Assembly (NCBI GenBank): GCA_029063275.1
Contig: JAIDOO010000124.1
Coordinates: 10,134 to 22,333, forward strand
DNA: 12,200 bases
Direction of reading: 5' to 3'
Source: Clostridia bacterium
GTDB taxonomy: Bacteria > Bacillota > Clostridia > Christensenellales > Borkfalkiaceae
The position numbers and the translations under genes are program-made. The notes beneath the pieces were generated by a model, which had not been told where the DNA came from, searched no databases, and was given only the letters and a program-made list of their open reading frames with translations. Of this stretch, positions 5,975 to 12,200 are shown one piece after another; position 1 is the stretch's first letter; the number at the start of each line of letters is the position of its first letter.

Positions 5975-8146
5975 TCAGGATAAATTTACGGGGTTTTCTT
6001 CAACGTAGACGAAAACCGAATTGTCGGAATTTTTTACCGCAATGTCGTAAATTTTTTCCAAAAGCTCTTTCCCGCGCAAACGCATCAAAACCTGATAGCG
6101 CATTTTGCCCTGTATCTTTTTAATGGGCGAGTGCATCTTGTTCAAAAAGTAAAACTCGTCGGGTTTTTCCGCGCGCAGTTCTTCAATCGAATAGTAAACC
6201 GATTTTAAAACCGCGAGCGCCTTATCCTTATCGTCCGAAGTTACCATCACCCTGCATATCAGCGAATAGGGCGGAAAATTAGTCGCTTTGCGGATAGCTA
6301 TTTCGTTTTCGAAAAAGCCTTTATAGTCGTAATTCGTCGCATAGCGCAGAATATAATTTTCGGGCGCGCAGGTCTGAAGAACGACCTTCCCCTTGTCGTC
6401 CGCCCTTCCGCTTCTTCCCGAAACCTGTGTTATAAGCTGAAAAGTACGCTCGCCGCTGCGGTAATCTGAAAAATTAAGGCTCATATCCGCGTCCAAAATT
6501 CCGACAAGCGTTACCGACGGAAAGTCGTGCCCCTTGGCAATCATCTGCGTTCCGACTAAAATATCCGCCTCTTTATTTGCGAATTTGCGGAGAATTTTAT
6601 AGTGTCCGTCCTTACCCGTAACGGTGTCGTTATCCATTCTCAATATCCGCGCGGACGGAAAAAGCTCTTTTAAATCCGCGACCACCCTCTGCGTTCCGGT
6701 ACCGCTGTATAAAACGTGCAGTCCGCCGCACTCGGGGCAGGCGGAAAGCATACGGTACTTTGCTCCGCAGTAATGGCATTTTAGGCAGTTGTCCTCGCTG
6801 TGATAAGTCAGAGTTACGTCGCAGTTTTCGCACTTTGCGACATACCCGCAATCGCGGCACATAACCGTGCGCGAATAACCCCGCCTGTTCAAAAATATTA
6901 TCGACTGGTTTCCGCTGTTTAACGTTTGGTCAAGCTCTTCCCGCAATGCCTTGGAAAAAGCGGTGTTGTTACCCCGGCGCACCTCTTTGCGCATATCGGC
7001 TATAATAATTTCGGGCAGGGGTTTTTTGTTTATCCTTTCCGTAAGGGTTATTAGGTTATACTCGCCCTGCACGGCTTTGACGTAGGTTTCGACCGAGGGG
7101 GTCGCACTGCCTAAAATCAGTTTTGCGCCGTTGTATTTCGCGCGCATCAGAGCCACGTCGCAAGTGGAGTATCTGGGCGCGGTTTCGCTTATATACGAAG
7201 AATCGTGTTCCTCGTCTATTATCACCGCGCCGATATTTTCAAGCGGGGCAAACACCGCGCTTCTTGCGCCTATTGCAATTTTCGCCTCGCCCGAGCGGAG
7301 CCGCCACCATTCGTCGAATTTTTCGCCTGCGGAAAGTCCGCTGTGGAGTATAGCCGCCGCACCGCCGAAGCGCGAACGGAGCTGGGACAGCATCTGGGGG
7401 GTCAAAGAAATTTCGGGCACTAAAAATATCGCGGTCCTGCCGTTTTTGATTACGCCGTCGATTACATTCAGATAAATTTCGGTCTTGCCGCTTCCCGTAA
7501 CGCCGTGTATAAGGTGTACCTGCTTGTCCGAGCTTCCGATTGAATTAAGAGCGGCGTTTTGCGCGGGGGTCAAAGTTTTTTCTTCCGCACCGGCGCTAAG
7601 CCCCCCGAAGGGACTGCGTGAAATTTTGCGCTTTTCTATAACCACCGCACCCTTTTCGACAAGCGCGTTTATTGCGCCGCGTCCGAACATATCGCATAAA
7701 AGGGGGAATTCCTTTTCCCTTGCCCCGGCGATGTATTTCAGCGCCTCCGCCTGCTTTTTCGCCGAAGCGGAAAGCTTAATATCCGCGGTTTTGAAAACGG
7801 CGAAATTTTTATACGCCTCGCGCACCTTGCCGTGCCGCATTTCCGACGGCAAAAAAAGTCTGAGCGCGGCGGCTTTGGGCACGCGGTATCTCGAAGAAAT
7901 TTCGTGCATTAAAGTAAGACATTCGGGAACCAGCGCCGTATCCTCGTCAAAGACGGAGTGTATAGGCTTCAGTTTTTCCGCAGGGTAAACGGAAGCACGG
8001 CTTACGCCTATGACAAAGCCGTCTATTACCCTTCCGCCGAAGGGCACCTTTACCCGCGTGCCTGCCGAAAGGTTTTCGGGGCAGATATATTCGAAAATCT
8101 TGTCCACGTTGGAGTGGGCAACGTCTACTATTACTTGCGCGAACAT
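5975..8146 (-). CDS. priA: Primosomal protein N' (replication restart helicase PriA)
   Basis: A 3'-to-5' superfamily 2 DNA helicase that reloads the replisome at stalled forks and D-loops. The 723 residues comprise an N-terminal 3'-DNA-end-binding domain (about 1-105), a winged-helix part, and the helicase core. Walker A is GVTGSGKT (215-222) and Walker B is DEEH (311-314). Eight zinc-binding cysteines, C430, C433, C439, C442, C454 or C457, C460, C470 and C473, make the PriA zinc module inserted in the second helicase lobe. Later motifs are GTQMIAKGHDF (532-542) and QVSGRSGRA (574-582). ATG at 8144-8146 has no strong Shine-Dalgarno. In Bacillus coaBC lies between rpoZ and priA; here there are only 48 bases with a hairpin. 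Confidence 0.97.
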   Translation of the reverse strand: MFAQVIVDVAHSNVDKIFEYICPENLSAGTRVKVPFGGRVIDGFVIGVSRASVYPAEKLKPIHSVFDEDTALVPECLTLMHEISSRYRVPKAAALRLFLPSEMRHGKVREAYKNFAVFKTADIKLSASAKKQAEALKYIAGAREKEFPLLCDMFGRGAINALVEKGAVVIEKRKISRSPFGGLSAGAEEKTLTPAQNAALNSIGSSDKQVHLIHGVTGSGKTEIYLNVIDGVIKNGRTAIFLVPEISLTPQMLSQLRSRFGGAAAILHSGLSAGEKFDEWWRLRSGEAKIAIGARSAVFAPLENIGAVIIDEEHDSSYISETAPRYSTCDVALMRAKYNGAKLILGSATPSVETYVKAVQGEYNLITLTERINKKPLPEIIIADMRKEVRRGNNTAFSKALREELDQTLNSGNQSIIFLNRRGYSRTVMCRDCGYVAKCENCDVTLTYHSEDNCLKCHYCGAKYRMLSACPECGGLHVLYSGTGTQRVVADLKELFPSARILRMDNDTVTGKDGHYKILRKFANKEADILVGTQMIAKGHDFPSVTLVGILDADMSLNFSDYRSGERTFQLITQVSGRSGRADDKGKVVLQTCAPENYILRYATNYDYKGFFENEIAIRKATNFPPYSLICRVMVTSDDKDKALAVLKSVYYSIEELRAEKPDEFYFLNKMHSPIKKIQGKMRYQVLMRLRGKELLEKIYDIAVKNSDNSVFVYVEENPVNLS

Positions 8147-8161
8147 CTCACAATATTTTTT

Positions 8162-8189
8162 CGCTGCGGTCTTTAAAAAAGCCGCAGCG
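8162..8189 (-). other. GC-rich hairpin in the rpoZ-priA gap
   Basis: CGCTGCGG (8162-8169) pairs perfectly with CCGCAGCG (8182-8189), with further T-A pairing possible in the 12-base loop. On the minus strand it is followed by an A-run, not a T-run, so it is not a standard intrinsic terminator in the operon direction. It sits between the rpoZ stop and the priA start, the junction where coaBC lies in Bacillus, and could influence RNA stability or the poor priA ribosome-binding site. Confidence 0.5.
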
Positions 8190-8194
8190 GTCGA

Positions 8195-8410
8195 TTAATC
8201 TTTTGTGTACTTGATTTTGCCTTCGGCTATTTCCTTGCAGGCTACCGAAATTTCTTTTAAATAATCGTCGGGGTTGCCGTGCGCCGCGTGGTGCTCGAGT
8301 ATCTGTCTTGCACGCTTTGCCGCAACTACGCACAGACAATAGCGCGAAGCCGTCTGTCCGTCCGAGCCCAACTGTTCGAGCAAAAGATCTACGGAAGGTT
8401 GATTTATCAT
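8195..8410 (-). CDS. rpoZ: DNA-directed RNA polymerase omega subunit
   Basis: Small subunit that helps fold and stabilise the beta' subunit in the RNA polymerase core. The protein is 71 residues, normal for Bacillota. The conserved core reads ASRYCLCVVAAKRARQI (21-37), equivalent to the family SRY-LV---AKRAR signature, followed by the acidic-basic tail. The start ATG overlaps the gmk stop as ATGA (8407-8410), and AAGGAG lies inside the last gmk codons, so gmk and rpoZ are coupled. The gmk-rpoZ order is widely conserved. Confidence 0.95.
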   Translation of the reverse strand: MINQPSVDLLLEQLGSDGQTASRYCLCVVAAKRARQILEHHAAHGNPDDYLKEISVACKEIAEGKIKYTKD

Positions 8411-8967
8411 TTTATATCTCCTTTTTTGTTTGCGATAATATTTAATATTTCTCCGACAGCACTGTTAAGGTCGTCGTTTATTACGGTGTAATCGTATTCG
8501 TTCTTTTTGGAAATTTCGTACTGCATACGGCTTATCCTTCTTGCAATGGTTTCCTCGTTTTCGGAACCGCGCTTTTCAAGCCTGGCTTTCAGCTCTTCCG
8601 CGCTGGGGGGCAAAATCATTATAAGAAGCGCTTCGGGATTTGCGCGTTTAACCTGCAACGCGCCGTCCACTTCGATTTCCAAAATCACGTCTGATTTTTC
8701 AAGCTGTTTTTCTACAAAATCCTTCGGCGTGCCGTAATAGTTTTCAAAGTGGTTGCTGTACTCTAAAAATCCGCCGCGGCTAATCTTTTGTTCGAACCGC
8801 TCTTTATCTATAAAAAAGTACGACTTGCCGTCAACCTCGCCCGCGCGCGGCTGGCGGGTGGTACAGGATACGCTGAGCGCGAAACCGCCCTTTTGCAAAA
8901 GTTTTTTTACTATCGTTCCCTTGCCGACTCCCGAGGGTCCCGACAAGACTATAAGCAGATGTTTCAT
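8407..8967 (-). CDS. gmk: Guanylate kinase
   Basis: Phosphorylates GMP to GDP with ATP, needed for GTP/dGTP synthesis and (p)ppGpp metabolism. The 186-residue protein has the P-loop SGPSGVGKGT (9-18), SCTTRQPRAGEVDGKSYFF (34-52) carrying the GMP-binding residues, FLEYSNHFENYYGTP (67-81) and the lid/helical segment with RGSENEETIARRI (133-145). ATG at 8965-8967 gives the standard family N-terminus. There is no good Shine-Dalgarno ahead: the upstream bases are AT-rich and then run into the dispersed repeat at 8992-9114. The preceding gene is yicC; remA, which lies between them in Bacillus, is absent here. Confidence 0.97.
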   Translation of the reverse strand: MKHLLIVLSGPSGVGKGTIVKKLLQKGGFALSVSCTTRQPRAGEVDGKSYFFIDKERFEQKISRGGFLEYSNHFENYYGTPKDFVEKQLEKSDVILEIEVDGALQVKRANPEALLIMILPPSAEELKARLEKRGSENEETIARRISRMQYEISKKNEYDYTVINDDLNSAVGEILNIIANKKGDIK

Positions 8968-8991
8968 AATAATCTAAATAGCAGTTTACCT

Positions 8992-9114
8992 AAAAACGCA
9001 GAGATACGAGCAAGACAAGGAAAGTGCGTATTGTTGCAGGGCGCGTACTTTTCGTACGCAATAAAAACAAAACGTAAACTTAACAAAGTATTGCGAAGTA
9101 TATATGCGTTTTTT
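8992..9114 (-). repeat. Dispersed imperfect-palindromic repeat, copy B (yicC-gmk gap)
   Basis: Second copy of the element at 2096-2211, in the same orientation. On the plus strand it runs from AAAACGCAGAGATACG to GCGAAGTATA (9093-9102) and ATGCGTTTTTT. The ends form a terminal inverted repeat: AAAACGCA...ATAC at the left matches AAAACGCA...ATAC read from the right. At the centre GCGTAC (9043-9048) and GTACGC (9054-9059) make a perfect 6-bp hairpin with a TTTTC loop, at the place where copy A has TGTA/TACA. Shared blocks with copy A include TTTTCGTAC, AAAACGTA, ACAAGG and GCGAAGTATA. The right end overlaps the yicC stop codon TAA (9113-9115). There is no ORF inside on either strand that looks real. 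Confidence 0.75.
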
Positions 9115-9988
9115 ACTCTACGTTTTGTACTTGTTCCCTTACCTTTTCGATTTCGTTTTTGAGCGCAAGTCCCAGTCTTGTTATTTCCAAATCGTTGGAT
9201 TTAGAACATATGGTATTTGCTTCGCGGTTGAATTCCTGTACGAGGAAATCGAGCTTTCTGCCGACCAACTCCTGTGTGCATATTTCGCGGAACTGGGATA
9301 TATGCGAGTGCAGGCGGGTAAGCTCTTCGTCTATATTCGCTTTGTCCGCAAACAGCGCCGCCTCGGTCAGAAGCCTTGCCTCGTCTACTTCGACCCCGTC
9401 CAAAATCTTTTTAATCTTGGCTTCCAGCTTTTCCTTATAGCCTTTAACCACCAAAGGCGCGCGCTTTTCAATGCCCGCGACCAGTTTTTCAATCTCGTCC
9501 ATTCTCGAAAGCATATCGCATTTAAGCTTTTCGCCCTCGGTAAGGCGCATTTCGTTCAGCTTTACGAGCGCGGCTTCGAGCGCGCATTTCAACGCCTGAA
9601 AGCACTGCTCGTCCGCAGAAGATATGTCCTCGGTCCTGATGACGTCGGGATAGCGCAGAATCGAAGTTACCGAAAAATCGTTTACCGCCTGCGGAAAAAG
9701 CTTTTTTATTTTTTCAGCCGCCGCGGCGTAAGCCTTTGCCGTGCCCTCGTCAAGATACAGCTCGCGCTGTTTTTCGCGCTTGTCGTTTAAGGATATAAAT
9801 ATATCCGCGTGTCCGCGCGTGAGCTTCCCGCGCACAATGGTGCGCACGGAGTCCTCAAACGCCGCAAAAATTTTAGGGGCTTTGACGTTTATGTCCAGAT
9901 AGCGGTTGTTTACCGTCTTAATCTCCGCGCAAAGCTCTACGCCGTCTTTTTTATATTCCCCTCTGCCGAAGCCGGTCATACTCAACAT
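9113..9988 (-). CDS. yicC: YicC/YloC family endoribonuclease
   Basis: Family of metal-dependent endoribonucleases; the E. coli member has been linked to decay of the small RNA RyhB, and the Bacillus homologue is YloC. The 291 residues carry the N-terminal YicC signature MLSMTGFGRGEY (1-12) with TVNNRYLDI (25-33), and the C-terminal DUF1732-type region: VDEARLLTEAALFADKANID (201-220), EELTRLHSHISQF (221-233), and the hallmark KLDFLVQEFNREANTICSKS (245-264) ending REQVQNVE. ATG at 9986-9988 lies seven bases after AGGGG. It is first in the operon, about 30 bases downstream of a good promoter. The stop codon overlaps the dispersed repeat copy B. Confidence 0.95.
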   Translation of the reverse strand: MLSMTGFGRGEYKKDGVELCAEIKTVNNRYLDINVKAPKIFAAFEDSVRTIVRGKLTRGHADIFISLNDKREKQRELYLDEGTAKAYAAAAEKIKKLFPQAVNDFSVTSILRYPDVIRTEDISSADEQCFQALKCALEAALVKLNEMRLTEGEKLKCDMLSRMDEIEKLVAGIEKRAPLVVKGYKEKLEAKIKKILDGVEVDEARLLTEAALFADKANIDEELTRLHSHISQFREICTQELVGRKLDFLVQEFNREANTICSKSNDLEITRLGLALKNEIEKVREQVQNVE

Positions 9989-10009
9989 ATGTAAACCCCT
10001 TACTCTTAT

Positions 10010-10051
10010 ATTATACTGAAATATTATACCAAGTAATTTTTAAAATTACAA
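10010..10051 (-). promoter_or_regulatory. Sigma-A-type promoter of the yicC-gmk-rpoZ-priA operon
   Basis: On the minus strand TTGTAA (10046-10051) and a perfect TATAAT (10023-10028) are exactly 17 bases apart, closely matching the housekeeping consensus. A second perfect TATAAT lies downstream at 10010-10015 with a poorer candidate -35 box. Expected transcripts start around 10010-10016 and carry a short leader before the AGGGG site of yicC. The promoter follows the terminator of the preceding gene directly, marking the start of the operon. Confidence 0.75.
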
Positions 10052-10053
10052 GC

Positions 10054-10083
10054 AAAAGCGGCGTGTTGCAAACAACACGCCGC
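10054..10083 (-). terminator. Intrinsic terminator of the nitrilase-like gene
   Basis: An uninterrupted 11-bp GC-rich stem, GCGGCGTGTTG (10058-10068) with CAACACGCCGC (10073-10083), closes a CAAA/TTTG tetraloop. In the minus direction it lies seven bases after the TGA of the gene at 10091-10762 and is followed by TTTTGCTT. It separates that gene from the yicC promoter. Confidence 0.85.
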
Positions 10084-10090
10084 AAAAAAA

Positions 10091-10762
10091 TCAATAGTCC
10101 GCCTTAGTATCACCCGCAAGTCCCTTAGTCCGTGTGGTAATCACGCGGTAACGGTTTTTGGGCGTTACCTCGAAAAGGCTTAGAGGACGCGCGGACGAGG
10201 CTATCGCGCCGTTCGTTTCGGAAAAGAACGAAACGTTACCCGCGCACATTATAATGGGCACGCCGTAAAGATAGGAATACGATCTTATCAAAAGGGGCGG
10301 AATGTTATCCTTTAATTCTTCGGACAGGGCAACTATAAGATTGCACCCGCACATCGAAAGCGCTTTTATACCGTCGGGAAAAAGCAAATCGTTTTCTATG
10401 CAAAGCCCCACTTTGCACCCGCCGACCGTGTAAAAGCCCAGCCCTGCGCCGCTTTTGTAGTCCTCGCAGTCAATAACGTGATTCATATCAGAAATCCCTA
10501 AAAGCTTACCCCTGTCGGCGACCGCGACCGACTTTCTCAGAACGCCGCGGCTGACCGTCTTACAGCCGCAGAGAACGCCGCAGCCTGCGGTCTTCGAAAG
10601 GCGCGCCGCGTCCTCGAACTTTTCGGTTATTCCTTTAAGCTCGCTCTCGTAATTTACCTCGCCCAGCCCCTTGAACCCGAAAAGCGCAATATCGCACTCG
10701 GGCAGGGACTTTATATCCTTAACGGCGCTATCCGCGACGACGCATAATATCATACTATACAT
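10091..10762 (-). CDS. Nitrilase-superfamily (carbon-nitrogen hydrolase-like) protein with an apparently lost catalytic triad
   Basis: Not a gene I can name. The fold signature is seen in KVGLCIENDLLFPDGIKALSMCGCNLIVAL (117-146), which matches the nitrilase segment G-(hydrophobic)2-I-C-x-D-x-x-F-P followed by GA-D-x-I-V. In GKLLGISDMNHV (85-96) the G-L-G--K-H element is recognisable. By this alignment the catalytic Cys position is E123, the Lys position is M93, and the Glu (normally in F-P-E after a hydrophobic strand) is F30 in ALFGFKG. C121 lies two residues before the expected nucleophile. At 223 residues it is shorter than the usual 260 or more, and it holds 11 cysteines. It has its own terminator, and a start at ATG 10760-10762 with no clear Shine-Dalgarno; M4 at 10751-10753 is an alternative start. 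It is probably a binding or regulatory pseudoenzyme, if expressed. Confidence 0.7.
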   Translation of the reverse strand: MYSMILCVVADSAVKDIKSLPECDIALFGFKGLGEVNYESELKGITEKFEDAARLSKTAGCGVLCGCKTVSRGVLRKSVAVADRGKLLGISDMNHVIDCEDYKSGAGLGFYTVGGCKVGLCIENDLLFPDGIKALSMCGCNLIVALSEELKDNIPPLLIRSYSYLYGVPIIMCAGNVSFFSETNGAIASSARPLSLFEVTPKNRYRVITTRTKGLAGDTKADY

Positions 10763-10868
10763 TTTATTGTTTTGACGAAAAATGTGTTAAAATTTGTTTT
10801 ATTCCCGATTGGACGGGCATACAATAAGTTATCAAAAAGTAACTTTGACAAATAAAACGAGGTGTTAA
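10763..10868. promoter_or_regulatory. Divergent intergenic region between the nitrilase-like gene and the M1 peptidase gene
   Basis: Both flanking genes start from these 106 AT-rich bases. For the leftward gene there is a modest promoter candidate, TTGTAT (10819-10824) and TAAAAC (10796-10801) with a 17-base spacer. No convincing -35/-10 pair is seen for the rightward gene. A perfect 6-bp inverted repeat AAGTTA/TAACTT (10826-10845, 8-base spacer) overlaps the leftward -35 candidate and lies upstream of the rightward start, as an operator might. A second small palindrome, CCCG/CGGG, occupies the leftward spacer. The Shine-Dalgarno GAGG for the rightward gene is at 10859-10862. Confidence 0.4.
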
Positions 10869-12200
10869 GTGAAAAAATTTATCTCCCTTTTACTTATCGT
10901 ATGCGCTACGGCGGCGACCCTCTCTTTTTCGGCGTGCGCCAAAAAGCAGGAAACCGTCAGCTCGTACGATATAATCGCTATTTACGACGGAGAAACCGGC
11001 ACCCTCTCGGGCACGGTTGATTTCACCTATTATAACGCTACCGACAACGAAATAAGCGAGCTGAAATTCAACCTGTTCGGAAATGCGTTCAGGCAGGACG
11101 CCCAATATGCGCCCGTATCCGACGCATATTCCGCAAGAGCTTATTACGCGGGCAAGAGCTACGGCTCGATGACCGTCGAAAGCGTTGAAAACTGCTCGGC
11201 TTGGAACGTTGGCGGCGAGGACGAAAATATTTTAAGCGTAACCCTTATTTCCCCCGTATATCCCGAGCAGACCGCAAGCGTAACCATCGGCTACACCCTC
11301 ACCCTTGCAAAAATCAACCACCGCACGGGTATTACAGCCAACACGGTGAACCTAGGCAACTTCTACCCCGTTTTATGCGCGTATACCTCGGACGGTTTTG
11401 CCGAGTGCAACTACTATTCCTGCGGCGACCCCTTCCTTTCGGAATGCGCGGACTATACGGTAACTTTGACTATGCCCCTCGGCTACACTGCGGCTTCGAG
11501 CGGCGCACTGGTAAGCTCGACCGAAACCTCCGACGCAAAAAAATGCAGTTATTCGTTAAAATGCGCCCGCGACTTCGCGCTGGTTTTATCTGATAAATTC
11601 CAGGTTGAAACGGGCAACGTGAACGGCGTTGACGTCAGCTATTATTACTATAAGGACGAAAATCCCCAGGCGTCCCTTGCGGTTGCCTGCGAAAGCCTCG
11701 AATACTTTTCCGACACCTTCGGCGGATACGCCTACCCCACTCTTTCTGTTGTGCAGACGGGATTTTGCTACGGCGGTATGGAATATCCCGCGCTCACTAT
11801 GATAAGCGACGAGCTTGACGGCGACACCGCCGCATACACCATAGTTCACGAAAACGCTCACCAATGGTGGTACGCCATGGTCGGAAGCGACCAATTGAAC
11901 TGTGCGTGGCAGGACGAGGGTCTTGCCGAGTACAGCAGCGTAATGTTCTTCGAAAGCCACCCCGATTACAACTTTACGAGAACGGGACTCGTAGGCACGG
12001 CGACCAAAGCTTACAGGGCGTACTACTCGGTTTACAACCAGATTTTCGGCGAAGTTAACACCAGTATGACCAGAAACTTAAAGGACTTCGAAAGCGACTA
12101 CGAGTACGCTAATATCGCCTATAACAAGGGTATGATTATGTTCGAAACCCTGCGCCAGTCCATAGGCGACGAAAAATTTTTGTCGGGACTTAAACAGTAC
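10869..12200 (+). CDS. M1-family zinc aminopeptidase, predicted lipoprotein, 3' end cut by the window edge
   Basis: M1 peptidases remove N-terminal residues from peptides at a single zinc site. The first 444 codons are present. The N-terminus MKKFISLLLIVCATAATL followed by SFSAC is a lipoprotein-type signal peptide with C23 as the likely lipidated residue (the -3 residue is Phe, so the lipobox is imperfect); a 12-residue shorter option at C12 is less likely. A beta-rich N-terminal domain spans about 24-250. The exopeptidase motif is GGMEY (302-306, usually GAMEN), followed by the zinc motif HENAH (327-331) and, 18 residues later, E350 in QDEGLAEY. Y418 in AYNKG matches the catalytic Tyr of YEKG motifs. 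The start is GTG at 10869, six bases after GAGG. Activity is probably at the outer face of the membrane. Confidence 0.92.
   Translation, partial: MKKFISLLLIVCATAATLSFSACAKKQETVSSYDIIAIYDGETGTLSGTVDFTYYNATDNEISELKFNLFGNAFRQDAQYAPVSDAYSARAYYAGKSYGSMTVESVENCSAWNVGGEDENILSVTLISPVYPEQTASVTIGYTLTLAKINHRTGITANTVNLGNFYPVLCAYTSDGFAECNYYSCGDPFLSECADYTVTLTMPLGYTAASSGALVSSTETSDAKKCSYSLKCARDFALVLSDKFQVETGNVNGVDVSYYYYKDENPQASLAVACESLEYFSDTFGGYAYPTLSVVQTGFCYGGMEYPALTMISDELDGDTAAYTIVHENAHQWWYAMVGSDQLNCAWQDEGLAEYSSVMFFESHPDYNFTRTGLVGTATKAYRAYYSVYNQIFGEVNTSMTRNLKDFESDYEYANIAYNKGMIMFETLRQSIGDEKFLSGLKQY

Noticed and set aside
7485..7988. Plus-strand open frame of 167 codons
   Set aside because: Antisense to priA in a region with clear helicase motifs; the translation has low-complexity composition and no family resemblance.
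8992..9114. Repeats as CRISPR or as an insertion sequence
   Set aside because: There are only two distant, divergent copies with no spacer periodicity, and no transposase frame inside or beside them.
9104..9790. Long open frame on the plus strand (228 codons)
   Set aside because: It lies entirely antisense to yicC, whose protein sequence is strongly family-like; no Shine-Dalgarno or recognisable domain. The open frame follows from codon bias on the other strand.
10054..10090. Hairpin at 10058-10083 as a plus-strand terminator
   Set aside because: On the plus strand the stem is followed by an A-run, and no plus-strand gene precedes it; it fits the minus-strand gene instead.
10091..10762. Assignment as an active amidase, NAD synthetase glutaminase part or apolipoprotein N-acyltransferase
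   Set aside because: The nucleophile position is Glu rather than Cys, there are no membrane segments, and no synthetase domain follows.
11586..11960. Minus-strand open frame of 124 codons
   Set aside because: Antisense to the M1 peptidase catalytic region including the HENAH motif; no plausible start signal.

Overview
The window looks like a chromosomal segment of a Gram-positive bacterium, most likely Bacillota and probably Clostridia. The evidence is a long leftward housekeeping chain in the order yicC, gmk, rpoZ, priA, def, fmt, rsmB, rlmN, rpe, thiN. This is the order of the yloC-to-thiN region of Bacillus subtilis and its relatives. Gene starts mostly carry strong AAGGAG-type Shine-Dalgarno sites, and base composition looks moderate (my impression is near 50% GC, not computed). 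A lower-level taxon cannot be fixed from the sequence alone.

Layout: positions 1-9988 hold eleven genes on the minus strand. The first is yicC (RNase-like), behind a good sigma-A-type promoter at about 10023-10051. Then follow gmk (GMP kinase), rpoZ (RNA polymerase omega), priA (replication restart helicase), def and fmt (removal and addition of the formyl group on initiator Met), rsmB and rlmN (16S and 23S rRNA methyltransferases), rpe (pentose phosphate epimerase), thiN (thiamine pyrophosphokinase), and a 3'-truncated M19 metallo-dipeptidase. Many junctions are ATGA overlaps or gaps of a few bases, so translation is probably coupled along much of the chain.

Upstream of the chain and on the same strand is a separate 223-residue gene (10091-10762) with a strong terminator. 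Its protein has the nitrilase (carbon-nitrogen hydrolase) fold signature, but by my alignment all three catalytic triad positions are replaced. Divergent from it, at 10869 and running off the right edge, is a predicted lipoprotein M1-family zinc aminopeptidase.

Compared with the Bacillus gene order, three blocks are missing: remA (between yicC and gmk), coaBC (between rpoZ and priA) and prpC-prkC-rsgA (between rlmN and rpe). Two of these junctions (2096-2211 and 8992-9114) hold two copies of one imperfectly palindromic element of about 120 bp, in the same orientation, each starting within or at the stop codon of the preceding gene. A 40-bp element with the same 7-bp ends lies between priA and def. 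These repeats, their placement, and the degenerate nitrilase homologue are the most noteworthy points. I see no CRISPR array, tRNA, rRNA, insertion sequence with transposase, or defence system.
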